NCBI GenBank assembly: GCA_030612185.1
Contig: JAUWOI010000175.1
Span: forward strand, 1-8,306
Direction: 5' to 3'
DNA from: Anaerolineae bacterium
GTDB lineage: Bacteria > Chloroflexota > Anaerolineae > B4-G1
Length of the DNA: 8,306 bases
The notes under the pieces are model-generated. The model was not told the DNA's origin, made no database searches, and saw only the letters and a program-made list of their open reading frames with translations. Numbering within the stretch: position 1 is the first letter of the stretch; every line of letters begins with the position of its first letter. This document shows, in pieces, positions 1-6,065 of the stretch. A program made the translations under genes and the position numbers.

Positions 1-32
1 CACTCAGATTATAGATGAATGAATACGTGGAC

Positions 33-61
33 TTGACAATCTACGCCACTGCTGCCATACT
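33..61 (+). promoter_or_regulatory. Candidate sigma70-type promoter of the regulator gene
   Basis: A perfect -35 box TTGACA (33-38) is followed after 17 bases by CATACT (56-61), which matches the -10 consensus at four of six positions. Transcription would start near 68 and leave a leader of about 105 bases before the regulator start. This is the best -35/-10 pair I found in the first 173 bases. It is a prediction from consensus only. Confidence 0.4.
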
Positions 62-109
62 TGAATCCGGTATACATTAGCCGTTATCCGATGGCCTCCG
101 ACGCTCTTG

Positions 110-148
110 ACCGATCTACTAATTGCCAATTCACCGCTCTACCGATTC
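110..148 (+). repeat. Degenerate octamer array in the regulator leader
   Basis: The leader can be read as successive degenerate units ACCGATCT, ACTAATTG, CCAATTC, ACCGCTCT and ACCGATTC, one of them a base short. They resemble the clean unit ACCAATCT found at 601-616 inside the same gene, with five to seven matches of eight. It may be a decayed copy of the same repeat family, or chance. The resemblance was judged by eye. Confidence 0.25.
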
Positions 149-173
149 TCGATGTGTCTGATAATGGAACAGG

Positions 174-3100
174 GTGATGACCACGCTCAAGATACTTCTG
201 TTAGGTGGGTTCGAACTACGTGGCGGCGACGAGCCTCTGCCGCCGCCCGCCACGCTCAAAGCACGCTCCCTGCTGGCCTATCTCGTTTCCAGTTCCAGAG
301 TTCACCGCGACCGTGCCTGCCCCCGCGAGGTGCTGGCTGACGTCTTCTGGCCCAACCGTCCCCGCGATAAAGCGTTGCACAACCTCAGCACTGCCCTCTG
401 GCATATCCGCCGTGTCCTCCCCCCCGGCGACTACATCCTGGCCGATGCGCGGACGGTGCGGTTCAACCGGGGGAGTGAGTACTGGCTGGATGTGGAGGAG
501 TTCGAGAAACTGGTAAATTGGGAAACTGGTACATTGGTAGATTGGGAAACTGGTAGATTGGTAGATTGGTCACAAGAGCGGACCACCAATGTACCAATGT
601 ACCAATCTACCAATCTACCGACCCTGCGCGAAGCGGTGGCTCTGTACAAAGGCGACTTCCTGGAGGGCTTCTACGACGACTGGTGCCTGGAGGAGCGGTA
701 TCGCCTGGAGGGGCTCTATCTGGAGGCGCTGGAGCGATTGGTGGCGGCCTACGAGACGCTGGCTCAGCCGGAGGATGCGCTGCGCTACGCGGGATTGCTT
801 CTGGCCCGCGACCCGCTCCGGGAGGACGTGCATCGCACCGTCATCCGGCTGCGCGTGCGGCTGGGCAACCGGGCCGAGGCGGTGCGTCAGGCTCGCTGGT
901 GCCGCGCCGTGCTGCGGACCGAACTGGGCATTGAGCCACAATCGGAGACGGTGGCCCTGTGTGATGAGTTGCTGGGCCCCGCCTGGCGGCGTGAACCCGG
1001 TGAGAAGGCCCCAGTGCAACGCGGCCCGCTGCCCCGGAGTTTGTCTTCCTTCGTCCTGGAGTCACCTCCCTTCGTGGGACGGAAAACCGAGTGGGAAGCG
1101 CTGCTGACTCGTTGGGAGCGGGCGAAGTCCGGCCAGGGCCACCTGGTGCTGGTGAGCGGCGAGGCCGGTATTGGCAAGACCCGCCTGGTCGAGGAACTGA
1201 GCCAGTACATCCGGCAGCGGGGCGACTGGGTTGCCTGCGGGCGCTGTTACGAGTACGAGCGCGCCCTGCCCCACGGCCCGCTGGCGGACCTCCTGCGCGC
1301 CGTTCTCTCTGTCGCAGGCGCACGTGTTCTAGACCGTCTGCCCCCCTGGCAGGTAGCCGAACTGGCCCGCCTGGCCCCCGAAGTGGGTGAACGATCCCCG
1401 TCCCCTCCCTTCATCCCCCCCCAGGTGGGGGGGGGAGAAGAGGGAGTCGCCGACCAGCAGCAGGCCCGCCTCTTCGATGCCCTGACCCTCCTCCTGCTCG
1501 ATCTGGCACAGCGAAACCCCCTCCTGCTAATGCTGGAAGACCTACACTGGGCTCAGGACTCGACACTGGCCTGGCTGCACTACCTGGCCCGCCATCTACC
1601 CCAGGCGCACATCCTGCTGGTCGCCACCTATCAGAGCGAAGAAGTCGGCCCGGATCGTACGCTGCATGGGCTGGCGCTCCAGTTGGAGCGGAGTGAGTTG
1701 GCGACGCCGCTGGAACTGACCCGCCTGCCCCAGGAAGCCCTGGGCCACTGGATGGCCAGCGCCAGCGACGCCCTGGTAACACGCATCTACCGCCAGACGG
1801 AGGGAAATCCTTTCTTCACGCTGGAGACCCTGCGGGCCCTCTTCGAGGAAGGACAGGTGCGGCTCGTCGAGGGGCGTTGGATCGAAGGGACAGTGCCGAT
1901 CAGCCTGCCCATTCCCGCCTCGGTGCGCCAGGTCGTTCGGATGCGTCTGGGGCGGCTCTCGCCACTGCCCCGCAAAGCGGTTGCTGCCGCCGCCGTCATC
2001 GGGCGTGCCTTTGACTTCGATGTACTGGAGCAGGCGTGGGGCCAGGGGGAGGAAGCCGCGCTGGAGGCACTGGACGAACTTCTGCGCCGCCACCTCATCC
2101 GTGAAGGTAGCGGCCCTTCCGGCCGGGACTACGAGTTCGATCATCACCTGGTGCAGGAGGTGATCTACCAGGGATTGCACTACCGTCGGCGAAGACGGCT
2201 CCATCGGTTGGCTGGTCAAGCGATGGAGCGGTTGTACGCAGGTCAACCCGGCATAGCCGGTGAACTGGCTCACCACTTCGAGCAGGGCCACGAGACCGAA
2301 AAGGCCCTGGCCTATTTGGTAGAAGCGGGGGAGCAGGCCCGGCAGAGCCATGCCCCCCAGGAGGCGCTGGATTACTTCCGCCGGGCGCTGGCCCTGCTAG
2401 ACCCCGAGCGGGCCGACGGCCTGGCCGCCCGCGCCCTCACCGGATTGGCCGTCACCCACCGGGATGTGGTCGGTGAGAAGGAGGTGACCTGGGAGTGGTT
2501 GGGACGGGCGCTCTCGATCTGGGAGACTCTGGGCAACCGGGGTGGGGTTGCCGAGACCTGCTACGCCCTGGCCTACCAGCACGCCGATTTCGACCAGGCA
2601 CGGGCCGTGGTACGCCGAGGGTTGGGCGCTGTGAGTAGGACACCAGGCCTGGAGGGACTCACGTCGCGCGGCTACGGCCTCCTGGCCCGCTTCTACGAGC
2701 ACGATGGGAACTTCGCCCACGCGCGCCTTTGGGCGCAGCGGCAACTAGAGTTGAGCGAGCGCATCGGCGACCAGCGCGGGCTGGCTCACGCCCACCATCG
2801 CCTGGGCTCCCTCATCCTGCGCATCGGCGGACCGATGAGCGAGGCGGTAGCCCACGAGCAGGAGGCAGCCCGCCTGGCCGAGGACCTGGGCTGGCTGGAC
2901 TTTGCTTCTGGCTCTCACAACATCGCCGGCTACTGTCTGCTCACGCTGGGCCGCACCACCGAGGCAGAGACAAAATGCCGTCTGGCCCTACGCCTGAGCG
3001 CCGAACCAGACATCTCCTGGCGGAAGTGCTGGGCCTACCACTACCTGGCCGAGATCGCCTCCCTACGCGGCGAGTGGGAGCAGGCCGCTCGGCTGCTGGA

Positions 3101-3707
3101 TCGGGCAGAGAGTACAATGATCCGCCAGTCCACCCACTTCCAGGAGATCGTCCTCCTGCGTGCCCGGGGACAACTGGTCGCCCGCCAGGGCAATCCGGCC
3201 TCAGCCCGGCCTCTTTTGGAGACGGCGCTGGAGATGAGCCAGCGTTTCTATCCGCGCTACGTCCCCGAATTGGAACTGGAACTGGCTGTCCTCAGCCTGG
3301 ACGAGGGAGACGAGACGGCGGCCCGTCAGTGGCTCTTGCAAGCGCGGGAGCAGGCCGAGCAGAGGGGCATGGCCCACACCCTGGCCGTGGCCGACCGGCT
3401 CCAGGGGCGACTGGCGGCCCGCAGCGGCGATTGGCCCACCGCCGAGGCAGCCTTTGCCGAAGGTCTGCGCCGGTGCGAAGAACTGGAGCAGGTGGTGGAG
3501 GCGGCCCGCACTCGGCTGGCGTGGGGTCGGGCGCTGTTGGCGCGAGGCAAGACAGCCCGCGGCCGGGAGATGTTGCAGGCGGCGCTGGTTGTCTTTGACG
3601 AGGCCGGCGCCGCACCGGAGGTAGAGCAGGTGCGCCGGGCACTGGCAGCGCACCCGGTTCCACAAAGGCAAAACTCACTATCTCCCCGAAAGCCCTTCTG
3701 CCTTTGA
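174..3707 (+). CDS. Large BTAD/winged-helix regulator with AAA (STAND-like) ATPase and TPR domains
   Basis: Predicted cytoplasmic transcription regulator of 1177 residues. Residues 1-105 look like an OmpR/SARP-type winged helix (start LKILLLGGFEL; then LLAYLV, DVFWP). Residues 106-268 form a bacterial transcriptional activation (BTAD) domain, with the blocks DFLEGFYDDW and ELGIEPQSET. An ATPase follows the PPFVGR block: Walker A GEAGIGKT at 329-336, Walker B LLLMLEDLHWAQDS at 450-463, and GNPFF at 544-548. From about 690 to 1150 the sequence is alpha-helical and TPR-like, as in ligand-controlled STAND regulators. There is no C-terminal LuxR helix-turn-helix, so DNA binding should be N-terminal. 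Two repeat insertions interrupt it in frame at residues 111-149 and about 410-424, both in loops. GTG at 174 and ATG at 177 are both possible starts; the family's usual MTTL-like beginning favours 177, and an in-frame TAA at 162 excludes anything longer. The ligand and target genes are unknown. Confidence 0.9.
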   Translation: MMTTLKILLLGGFELRGGDEPLPPPATLKARSLLAYLVSSSRVHRDRACPREVLADVFWPNRPRDKALHNLSTALWHIRRVLPPGDYILADARTVRFNRGSEYWLDVEEFEKLVNWETGTLVDWETGRLVDWSQERTTNVPMYQSTNLPTLREAVALYKGDFLEGFYDDWCLEERYRLEGLYLEALERLVAAYETLAQPEDALRYAGLLLARDPLREDVHRTVIRLRVRLGNRAEAVRQARWCRAVLRTELGIEPQSETVALCDELLGPAWRREPGEKAPVQRGPLPRSLSSFVLESPPFVGRKTEWEALLTRWERAKSGQGHLVLVSGEAGIGKTRLVEELSQYIRQRGDWVACGRCYEYERALPHGPLADLLRAVLSVAGARVLDRLPPWQVAELARLAPEVGERSPSPPFIPPQVGGGEEGVADQQQARLFDALTLLLLDLAQRNPLLLMLEDLHWAQDSTLAWLHYLARHLPQAHILLVATYQSEEVGPDRTLHGLALQLERSELATPLELTRLPQEALGHWMASASDALVTRIYRQTEGNPFFTLETLRALFEEGQVRLVEGRWIEGTVPISLPIPASVRQVVRMRLGRLSPLPRKAVAAAAVIGRAFDFDVLEQAWGQGEEAALEALDELLRRHLIREGSGPSGRDYEFDHHLVQEVIYQGLHYRRRRRLHRLAGQAMERLYAGQPGIAGELAHHFEQGHETEKALAYLVEAGEQARQSHAPQEALDYFRRALALLDPERADGLAARALTGLAVTHRDVVGEKEVTWEWLGRALSIWETLGNRGGVAETCYALAYQHADFDQARAVVRRGLGAVSRTPGLEGLTSRGYGLLARFYEHDGNFAHARLWAQRQLELSERIGDQRGLAHAHHRLGSLILRIGGPMSEAVAHEQEAARLAEDLGWLDFASGSHNIAGYCLLTLGRTTEAETKCRLALRLSAEPDISWRKCWAYHYLAEIASLRGEWEQAARLLDRAESTMIRQSTHFQEIVLLRARGQLVARQGNPASARPLLETALEMSQRFYPRYVPELELELAVLSLDEGDETAARQWLLQAREQAEQRGMAHTLAVADRLQGRLAARSGDWPTAEAAFAEGLRRCEELEQVVEAARTRLAWGRALLARGKTARGREMLQAALVVFDEAGAAPEVEQVRRALAAHPVPQRQNSLSPRKPFCL
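504..619. repeat. Inverted pair of tandem octamer arrays inside the regulator gene
   Basis: The left arm (504-570) is about eight head-to-tail 8-base units of types GGTAGATT, GGTACATT, GGTAAATT and GGGAAACT. After a 14-base spacer the right arm (585-619) carries four units, ACCAATGT twice and ACCAATCT twice, plus ACC. The 19 bases 552-570 are the exact reverse complement of 601-619. Three octamers make eight codons, so the protein shows an eight-residue period (LVNWETGT, LVDWETGR, LVDW, then TNVPMYQS, TNLP) at residues 111-149 and the frame is kept. It lies between the first helix of BTAD and its LREAVALYKGDF block. The low-complexity DNA differs strongly from the GC-rich gene around it. Confidence 0.9.
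1402..1445. repeat. C-run/G-run palindromic insert in the ATPase region
   Basis: Eight C (1415-1422), the four-base loop AGGT, then nine G (1427-1435) form a strong hairpin. Imperfect pairing continues outward between CCCTTC-rich and GAAGAGGG-rich flanks. It encodes a proline-then-glycine stretch (SPPFIPPQVGGGEE) in a loop between the Walker A and Walker B motifs, and the reading frame continues through it. It looks like an inserted palindromic element rather than part of the domain fold. Confidence 0.65.
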
Positions 3708-3716
3708 CGCTTTTTT
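3663..3716 (+). terminator. Possible intrinsic terminator of the regulator gene
   Basis: CAAAGGCA (3663-3670) and TGCCTTTG (3699-3706) are perfect inverse complements of eight bases around a 28-base loop. Five bases later comes a run of six T (3711-3716). The stem ends inside the stop codon. The long loop makes it a weak candidate. Confidence 0.3.
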
Positions 3717-3733
3717 GATACCTCTGTGGTATC
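3717..3733. promoter_or_regulatory. Inverted repeat GATACC-N5-GGTATC, possible operator
   Basis: A perfect six-base inverted repeat with a five-base centre lies just after a T-run. It overlaps a -35-like TTGATA (3715-3720). No convincing -10 box is seen at the right distance. It sits about 75 bases before the small-protein start, so it could bind a regulator, perhaps the one encoded upstream. Function is inferred from position only. Confidence 0.35.
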
Positions 3734-3760
3734 CTTAGATCGTCGGTTGTATCACCCGCT

Positions 3761-3783
3761 CACGTTTCACGCGTCCCACGTTA
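3761..3783 (+). repeat. Three heptamer direct repeats related to CACGTTT
   Basis: CACGTTT (3761-3767), CACGCGT (3768-3774) and CACGTTA (3777-3783) follow each other with a two-base gap. SARP-type regulators bind short direct repeats in front of their targets, so this could be an operator. It could equally be a decayed piece of a dispersed heptamer repeat. Confidence 0.3.
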
Positions 3784-3797
3784 CCGCCATCCAACAA

Positions 3798-3803
3798 GTG
3801 AGG
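3798..3803 (+). promoter_or_regulatory. Ribosome binding site deciding the start at 3810
   Basis: GTGAGG lies six bases before ATG 3810. The longer in-frame start GTG 3726 falls in the upstream inverted repeat and has no Shine-Dalgarno sequence. Confidence 0.6.
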
Positions 3804-3809
3804 CATCCT

Positions 3810-4031
3810 ATGTTGAACAATCGTGGCCCCAACCCACCGCTGAACACCTTCATCGTCCGTTTCTGGCGGGAAGTGGGAACAGGCCAGTCGCCTTGGCGCG
3901 GGCAGGTGCAACACGTCCAATCGGGTGAGCGTGCCGCCTTCGCCGACGAGGGGGCTCTGATGTCCTTTATCCGGCAGTGGGTGCAGGCGCCGGAGAGCAA
4001 AGTGCCACGACGAGAGAAGGAGAGACAATGA
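3810..4031 (+). CDS. Small conserved-looking protein of unknown function (73 residues)
   Basis: A 73-residue soluble protein without signal peptide or membrane segment. Its core is TFIVRFWRE, then SPWRGQVQHVQSGERAAFAD and a helix LMSFIRQWVQ, and the tail is rich in Lys, Arg and Glu. From memory, which I cannot check here, short proteins with the pattern FxVRxWRE...WRGxxxHVQSGE...F are found in Chloroflexota near regulators and secreted proteins; I know of no function. The start is set by GTGAGG at 3798-3803. Its stop TGA overlaps the ATG at 4028 of the following collapsed gene, which suggests the two were once translationally coupled. The predicted beta strands followed by a helix would suit a small regulatory or adaptor protein, but that is a guess. 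Confidence 0.7.
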   Translation: MLNNRGPNPPLNTFIVRFWREVGTGQSPWRGQVQHVQSGERAAFADEGALMSFIRQWVQAPESKVPRREKERQ

Positions 4032-4220
4032 AGAGGACCCGCTGCTGACGGCGGACTATCGCCTGTGTGCGGGGCCCCCGCTGTGGACGCCGGGCTCGTC
4101 ATCGCCTGGCTAACAACTGACCTGGAGGGGAATGCCCGCCTGCAGGGGATCGCGTACGACATCGGGGCGTATGAGGGGACGATGCCGTGGGAGGTATACC
4201 TGCCGTTTGTCCTGAGGTGA
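4028..4220 (+). pseudogene. Collapsed secreted-protein gene: start codon joined to a frameshifted C-terminal scrap
   Basis: AAGGAG (4017-4022) stands five bases before ATG AAG AGG at 4028, a start like those of the two exported proteins downstream. The frame opened by this ATG stops after six codons. From 4036, in another frame, the DNA reads DPLLTADYRLCAG. After the loss of one base in the C-run at 4075-4081 it continues AVDAG, WLTTDLEGNARLQG, YDIGAYE and VYLPFVLR, then TGA at 4218. By eye about 30 of 47 positions match residues 443-489 of the 502-residue protein encoded at 4495. So this is the choice-of-anchor-Q-like end and tail of a related beta-helix protein whose middle, some hundreds of codons, is gone. 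The frameshift alone could be a sequencing slip; the missing body could not. Confidence 0.8.
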
Positions 4221-4230
4221 GCCTGCCCTG

Positions 4231-4252
4231 CCACCGCGAGTACTCGTGGCGG
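4231..4252 (+). terminator. Hairpin just after the collapsed gene
   Basis: CCACCGCGAGT pairs with ACTCGTGGCGG with one mismatch and one G-T pair, around the palindrome CGAGTACTCG (4237-4246). It lies ten bases after the stop. No T-run follows, so it is at best a Rho-dependent or decayed terminator. Confidence 0.3.
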
Positions 4253-4344
4253 TGAGCCCAGTTGAAGGGTCGAAGGGCTGGTGGTGCGCAATTAGAACGG
4301 CGGAGCGCAGGACAGCAACGGATGGGCCGGGGGCAGTTCTCTCC

Positions 4345-4362
4345 GCCGGGGCAGGCCCTGGC
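4345..4362. repeat. GC-rich hairpin in the gap before the beta-helix gene
   Basis: GCCGGGGC and GCCCTGGC pair over eight bases (one G-T) with almost no loop. Nearby at 4262-4277 are two copies of an 8-base unit, TTGAAGGG and TCGAAGGG. I see no gene in 4221-4494. Confidence 0.35.
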
Positions 4363-4412
4363 GCGGCACCGATTTCGCCAAGTGGCCAAGTAGATGTTCG
4401 GCGCAGTGAAAC

Positions 4413-4441
4413 TTGGCAGGAGGCGCCGCAGACCCTATCAT
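4413..4441 (+). promoter_or_regulatory. Candidate sigma70-type promoter of the exported-protein genes
   Basis: TTGGCA (4413-4418) and TATCAT (4436-4441) each match the consensus at five of six positions and are separated by exactly 17 bases. Transcription would start near 4448, about 47 bases before the ATG at 4495. It is the strongest promoter-like pair I found in the window. Confidence 0.5.
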
Positions 4442-4462
4442 AGAGCCACGGTAGGCTCTGTG
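4439..4462. promoter_or_regulatory. Operator-like palindrome over the expected transcription start
   Basis: CATAGAGCC and GGCTCTGTG are inverse complements over nine bases (one G-T pair) with a six-base centre; the inner AGAGCC/GGCTCT is perfect. It overlaps the end of the -10 box and the predicted start point, a position typical of a repressor site. As RNA it could also be a leader hairpin. Confidence 0.4.
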
Positions 4463-4494
4463 AGTCCCTAAGTATAGATGGAGGAGGCGAAGCG

Positions 4495-6003
4495 ATGAAG
4501 AAGCAACTGTTTCACTGTACGTTGGCCGCCTTGCTGAGCCTGGCGCTGGCGGCACTGCTGCTCTGGCTGGGCGCGACGATCCCGGCGCGAGCCGATCCCA
4601 ACATCCACTGTGTCAATGAGAGTGGGAGTGGGTGCGGCGGCGACTGCGGAAGTTGCTACAGTTCCGTCCAGGCCGCCGTGGACGCAGCCTCACCGGGCCA
4701 CGAGATCCGCATCGCTGGCGGCACGTACGCCCCTGGCGACACGGTGGCCGTGATCACCAAGGAACTGTATATCATCGGCGCGTTCGACCCGGCCTTCAGT
4801 GGCTCCGACCCGGATATGTACGAGACGGTGCTGGATGCAGATTGGGGCGGCTCGGTGATCAGCATCACCAACGCCGGTCACGTCGAGTTGTACCACCTGA
4901 CGCTGACCAACGGCGATGGGACGGGCAACCTGACCGGTATGGGCGCCGGCGGCGGGATATTTAACGACAACACCAATCTGCTGGTGGCCCACTCGGTCAT
5001 CACCGACAACCTGGGCAGCCACTCAGGCCGGGGATGGGGCGGGGGCATATACTCCTACTCCCAGGACGACAGCCACCTGACGACCCTGGTGGAGAACCAG
5101 ATCGTGAGCAACATCGCCGGCACCGATCCCGCCAGCAACGGTGATGGCGGCGGCGTCTACGTTCTTGGCGGTGAAGCCTCCCTGGTGGGGAATCAGATCG
5201 TGGACAACCTGGGGCACGGGGCAAACCAGTGCTGGGGCGGCGGGGTCAACTTGACGAGCCTGGCGTGGGGCGATGTGCTGACCAATGTCATTCGGGGCAA
5301 CGTCGGTAGCAGGACGACGAACGGCTACGGCAGTGGTCTGTACGTGAGTGGTGGAAAAGTCCGCGTGGCCGGCAACCACATTGAGGACAACTGGAGCGTC
5401 TCGGGGAATGGCGGCGGTCTGGAGAGTGCCTGGAGCGACCTTGAGATCACGGGCAACCGGATCATCAGCAACACCAGCGGCGCTGGCGGCGGGATGTACA
5501 TCCGCAGCATCACGCCGGTGACGATGGCCAACAACCTGATTGTGCGGAACGGCGGCGGTTTCCGCGGCGGCGGGATGTACCTGGCGCACAACATCCCTGA
5601 TCCCACGCCGGCCATTCTGGTGAACAACACCGTCGCCGATAATAGTCCAGATGGCATCGCGACGTGGGGGTACGTCGTCCTGACCATGACCAACAACCTG
5701 CTGGCCGGCAATCCGGTGGGCATTCTCGCCTCGCACCCTGCCAGCCTCACCCTCGCCGCCGACACCAATCTCTTCTACGACACCTCCGATCCCCTCACCG
5801 GCACGAACGGCATATTGGAGAATCCGTTGCTGACGGCCGATTACCGCGTGCCGCCCGGCTCGCCGGCCGTGGATCGCGGGCTGGATGTCCCCTGGCTGAC
5901 GACCGACATAGACGGGAACCCCCGCCCACAGGGTGGCGGGTACGACCTCGGAGCGTTTGAAGTGTTGTGCGTGTACTTGCCACTGACGCTGCGCAACTAT
6001 TAG
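4495..6003 (+). CDS. Exported right-handed beta-helix protein with choice-of-anchor-Q-like end and YLPLTLRNY tail
   Basis: A 502-residue exported protein. Residues 1-33 are a Sec signal peptide (MKKQ, a long Leu/Ala core, cleavage after ARA). The mature part begins with a Cys-rich patch (C39, C47, C51, C54) and the SSVQAAVDAA / IRIAGGTY block that opens many pectate-lyase-like beta helices. From about 140 to 400, PbH1-type coils repeat, with at least eight GGG-type turns (GAGGGIF, GWGGGIY, GDGGGVY, CWGGGVN and others) each followed by an N-x-I-x-x-N ladder. Residues 443-489 (SPAVD, TDIDGNPRPQGGG, YDLGAFE) fit the choice-of-anchor Q end, which in other bacteria precedes a sorting signal. Here VYLPLTLRNY follows. 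No catalytic residues could be assigned; adhesion or polysaccharide binding is as likely as lyase activity. GGAGGAGG (4480-4487) lies seven bases before the ATG. Probably co-transcribed with the next gene, 62 bases downstream. Confidence 0.88.
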   Translation: MKKQLFHCTLAALLSLALAALLLWLGATIPARADPNIHCVNESGSGCGGDCGSCYSSVQAAVDAASPGHEIRIAGGTYAPGDTVAVITKELYIIGAFDPAFSGSDPDMYETVLDADWGGSVISITNAGHVELYHLTLTNGDGTGNLTGMGAGGGIFNDNTNLLVAHSVITDNLGSHSGRGWGGGIYSYSQDDSHLTTLVENQIVSNIAGTDPASNGDGGGVYVLGGEASLVGNQIVDNLGHGANQCWGGGVNLTSLAWGDVLTNVIRGNVGSRTTNGYGSGLYVSGGKVRVAGNHIEDNWSVSGNGGGLESAWSDLEITGNRIISNTSGAGGGMYIRSITPVTMANNLIVRNGGGFRGGGMYLAHNIPDPTPAILVNNTVADNSPDGIATWGYVVLTMTNNLLAGNPVGILASHPASLTLAADTNLFYDTSDPLTGTNGILENPLLTADYRVPPGSPAVDRGLDVPWLTTDIDGNPRPQGGGYDLGAFEVLCVYLPLTLRNY

Positions 6004-6007
6004 CGGA

Positions 6008-6024
6008 GAGGTGCGACGCACCTC
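6008..6024. promoter_or_regulatory. Perfect hairpin between the two exported-protein genes
   Basis: GAGGTGC and GCACCTC form a perfect seven-base stem with the three-base loop GAC, five bases after the stop at 6003. There is no T-run, so read-through into the next gene is likely. It may protect the upstream message or reduce the downstream level. Confidence 0.4.
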
Positions 6025-6065
6025 CCAGGCGCATGGCACCCGAAATCAATAAAGGAGAATAAGCG

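Noticed and set aside
107..340. Small plus-strand frame overlapping the start of the regulator
   Set aside because: It overlaps the winged-helix coding sequence in another frame and has no homology I can recognise.
504..619. CRISPR array
   Set aside because: Units are 8 bases head to tail without unique spacers, and the two arms are in opposite orientation; no cas gene is nearby.
431..649. Minus-strand frame with repeated LVDW and STNLPVSQ units
   Set aside because: The repeats arise because the octamer array is inverted and open on both strands; there is no independent evidence for a gene.
1596..2351. Open frame of 251 codons on the minus strand inside the regulator
   Set aside because: It lies wholly opposite the conserved ATPase domain, has no recognisable domain and is a composition effect.
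3726..3809. Longer N-terminus for the small protein, from GTG 3726
   Set aside because: This stretch falls in the inverted and direct repeats, has no Shine-Dalgarno sequence and lacks protein-like character, while ATG 3810 has a well-placed GTGAGG.
4246..4443. Open frame of 65 codons in the gap before the beta-helix gene
   Set aside because: It crosses hairpins and a promoter-like region, has no ribosome binding site and no recognisable sequence.
5023..6039. Long open frame of 338 codons on the minus strand opposite the beta-helix gene
   Set aside because: The plus-strand gene has a signal peptide, a ribosome site, repeats and a homologous neighbour. The antisense frame is Val/Ala/Arg-rich without recognisable motifs, as expected of a GC-rich gene's shadow.
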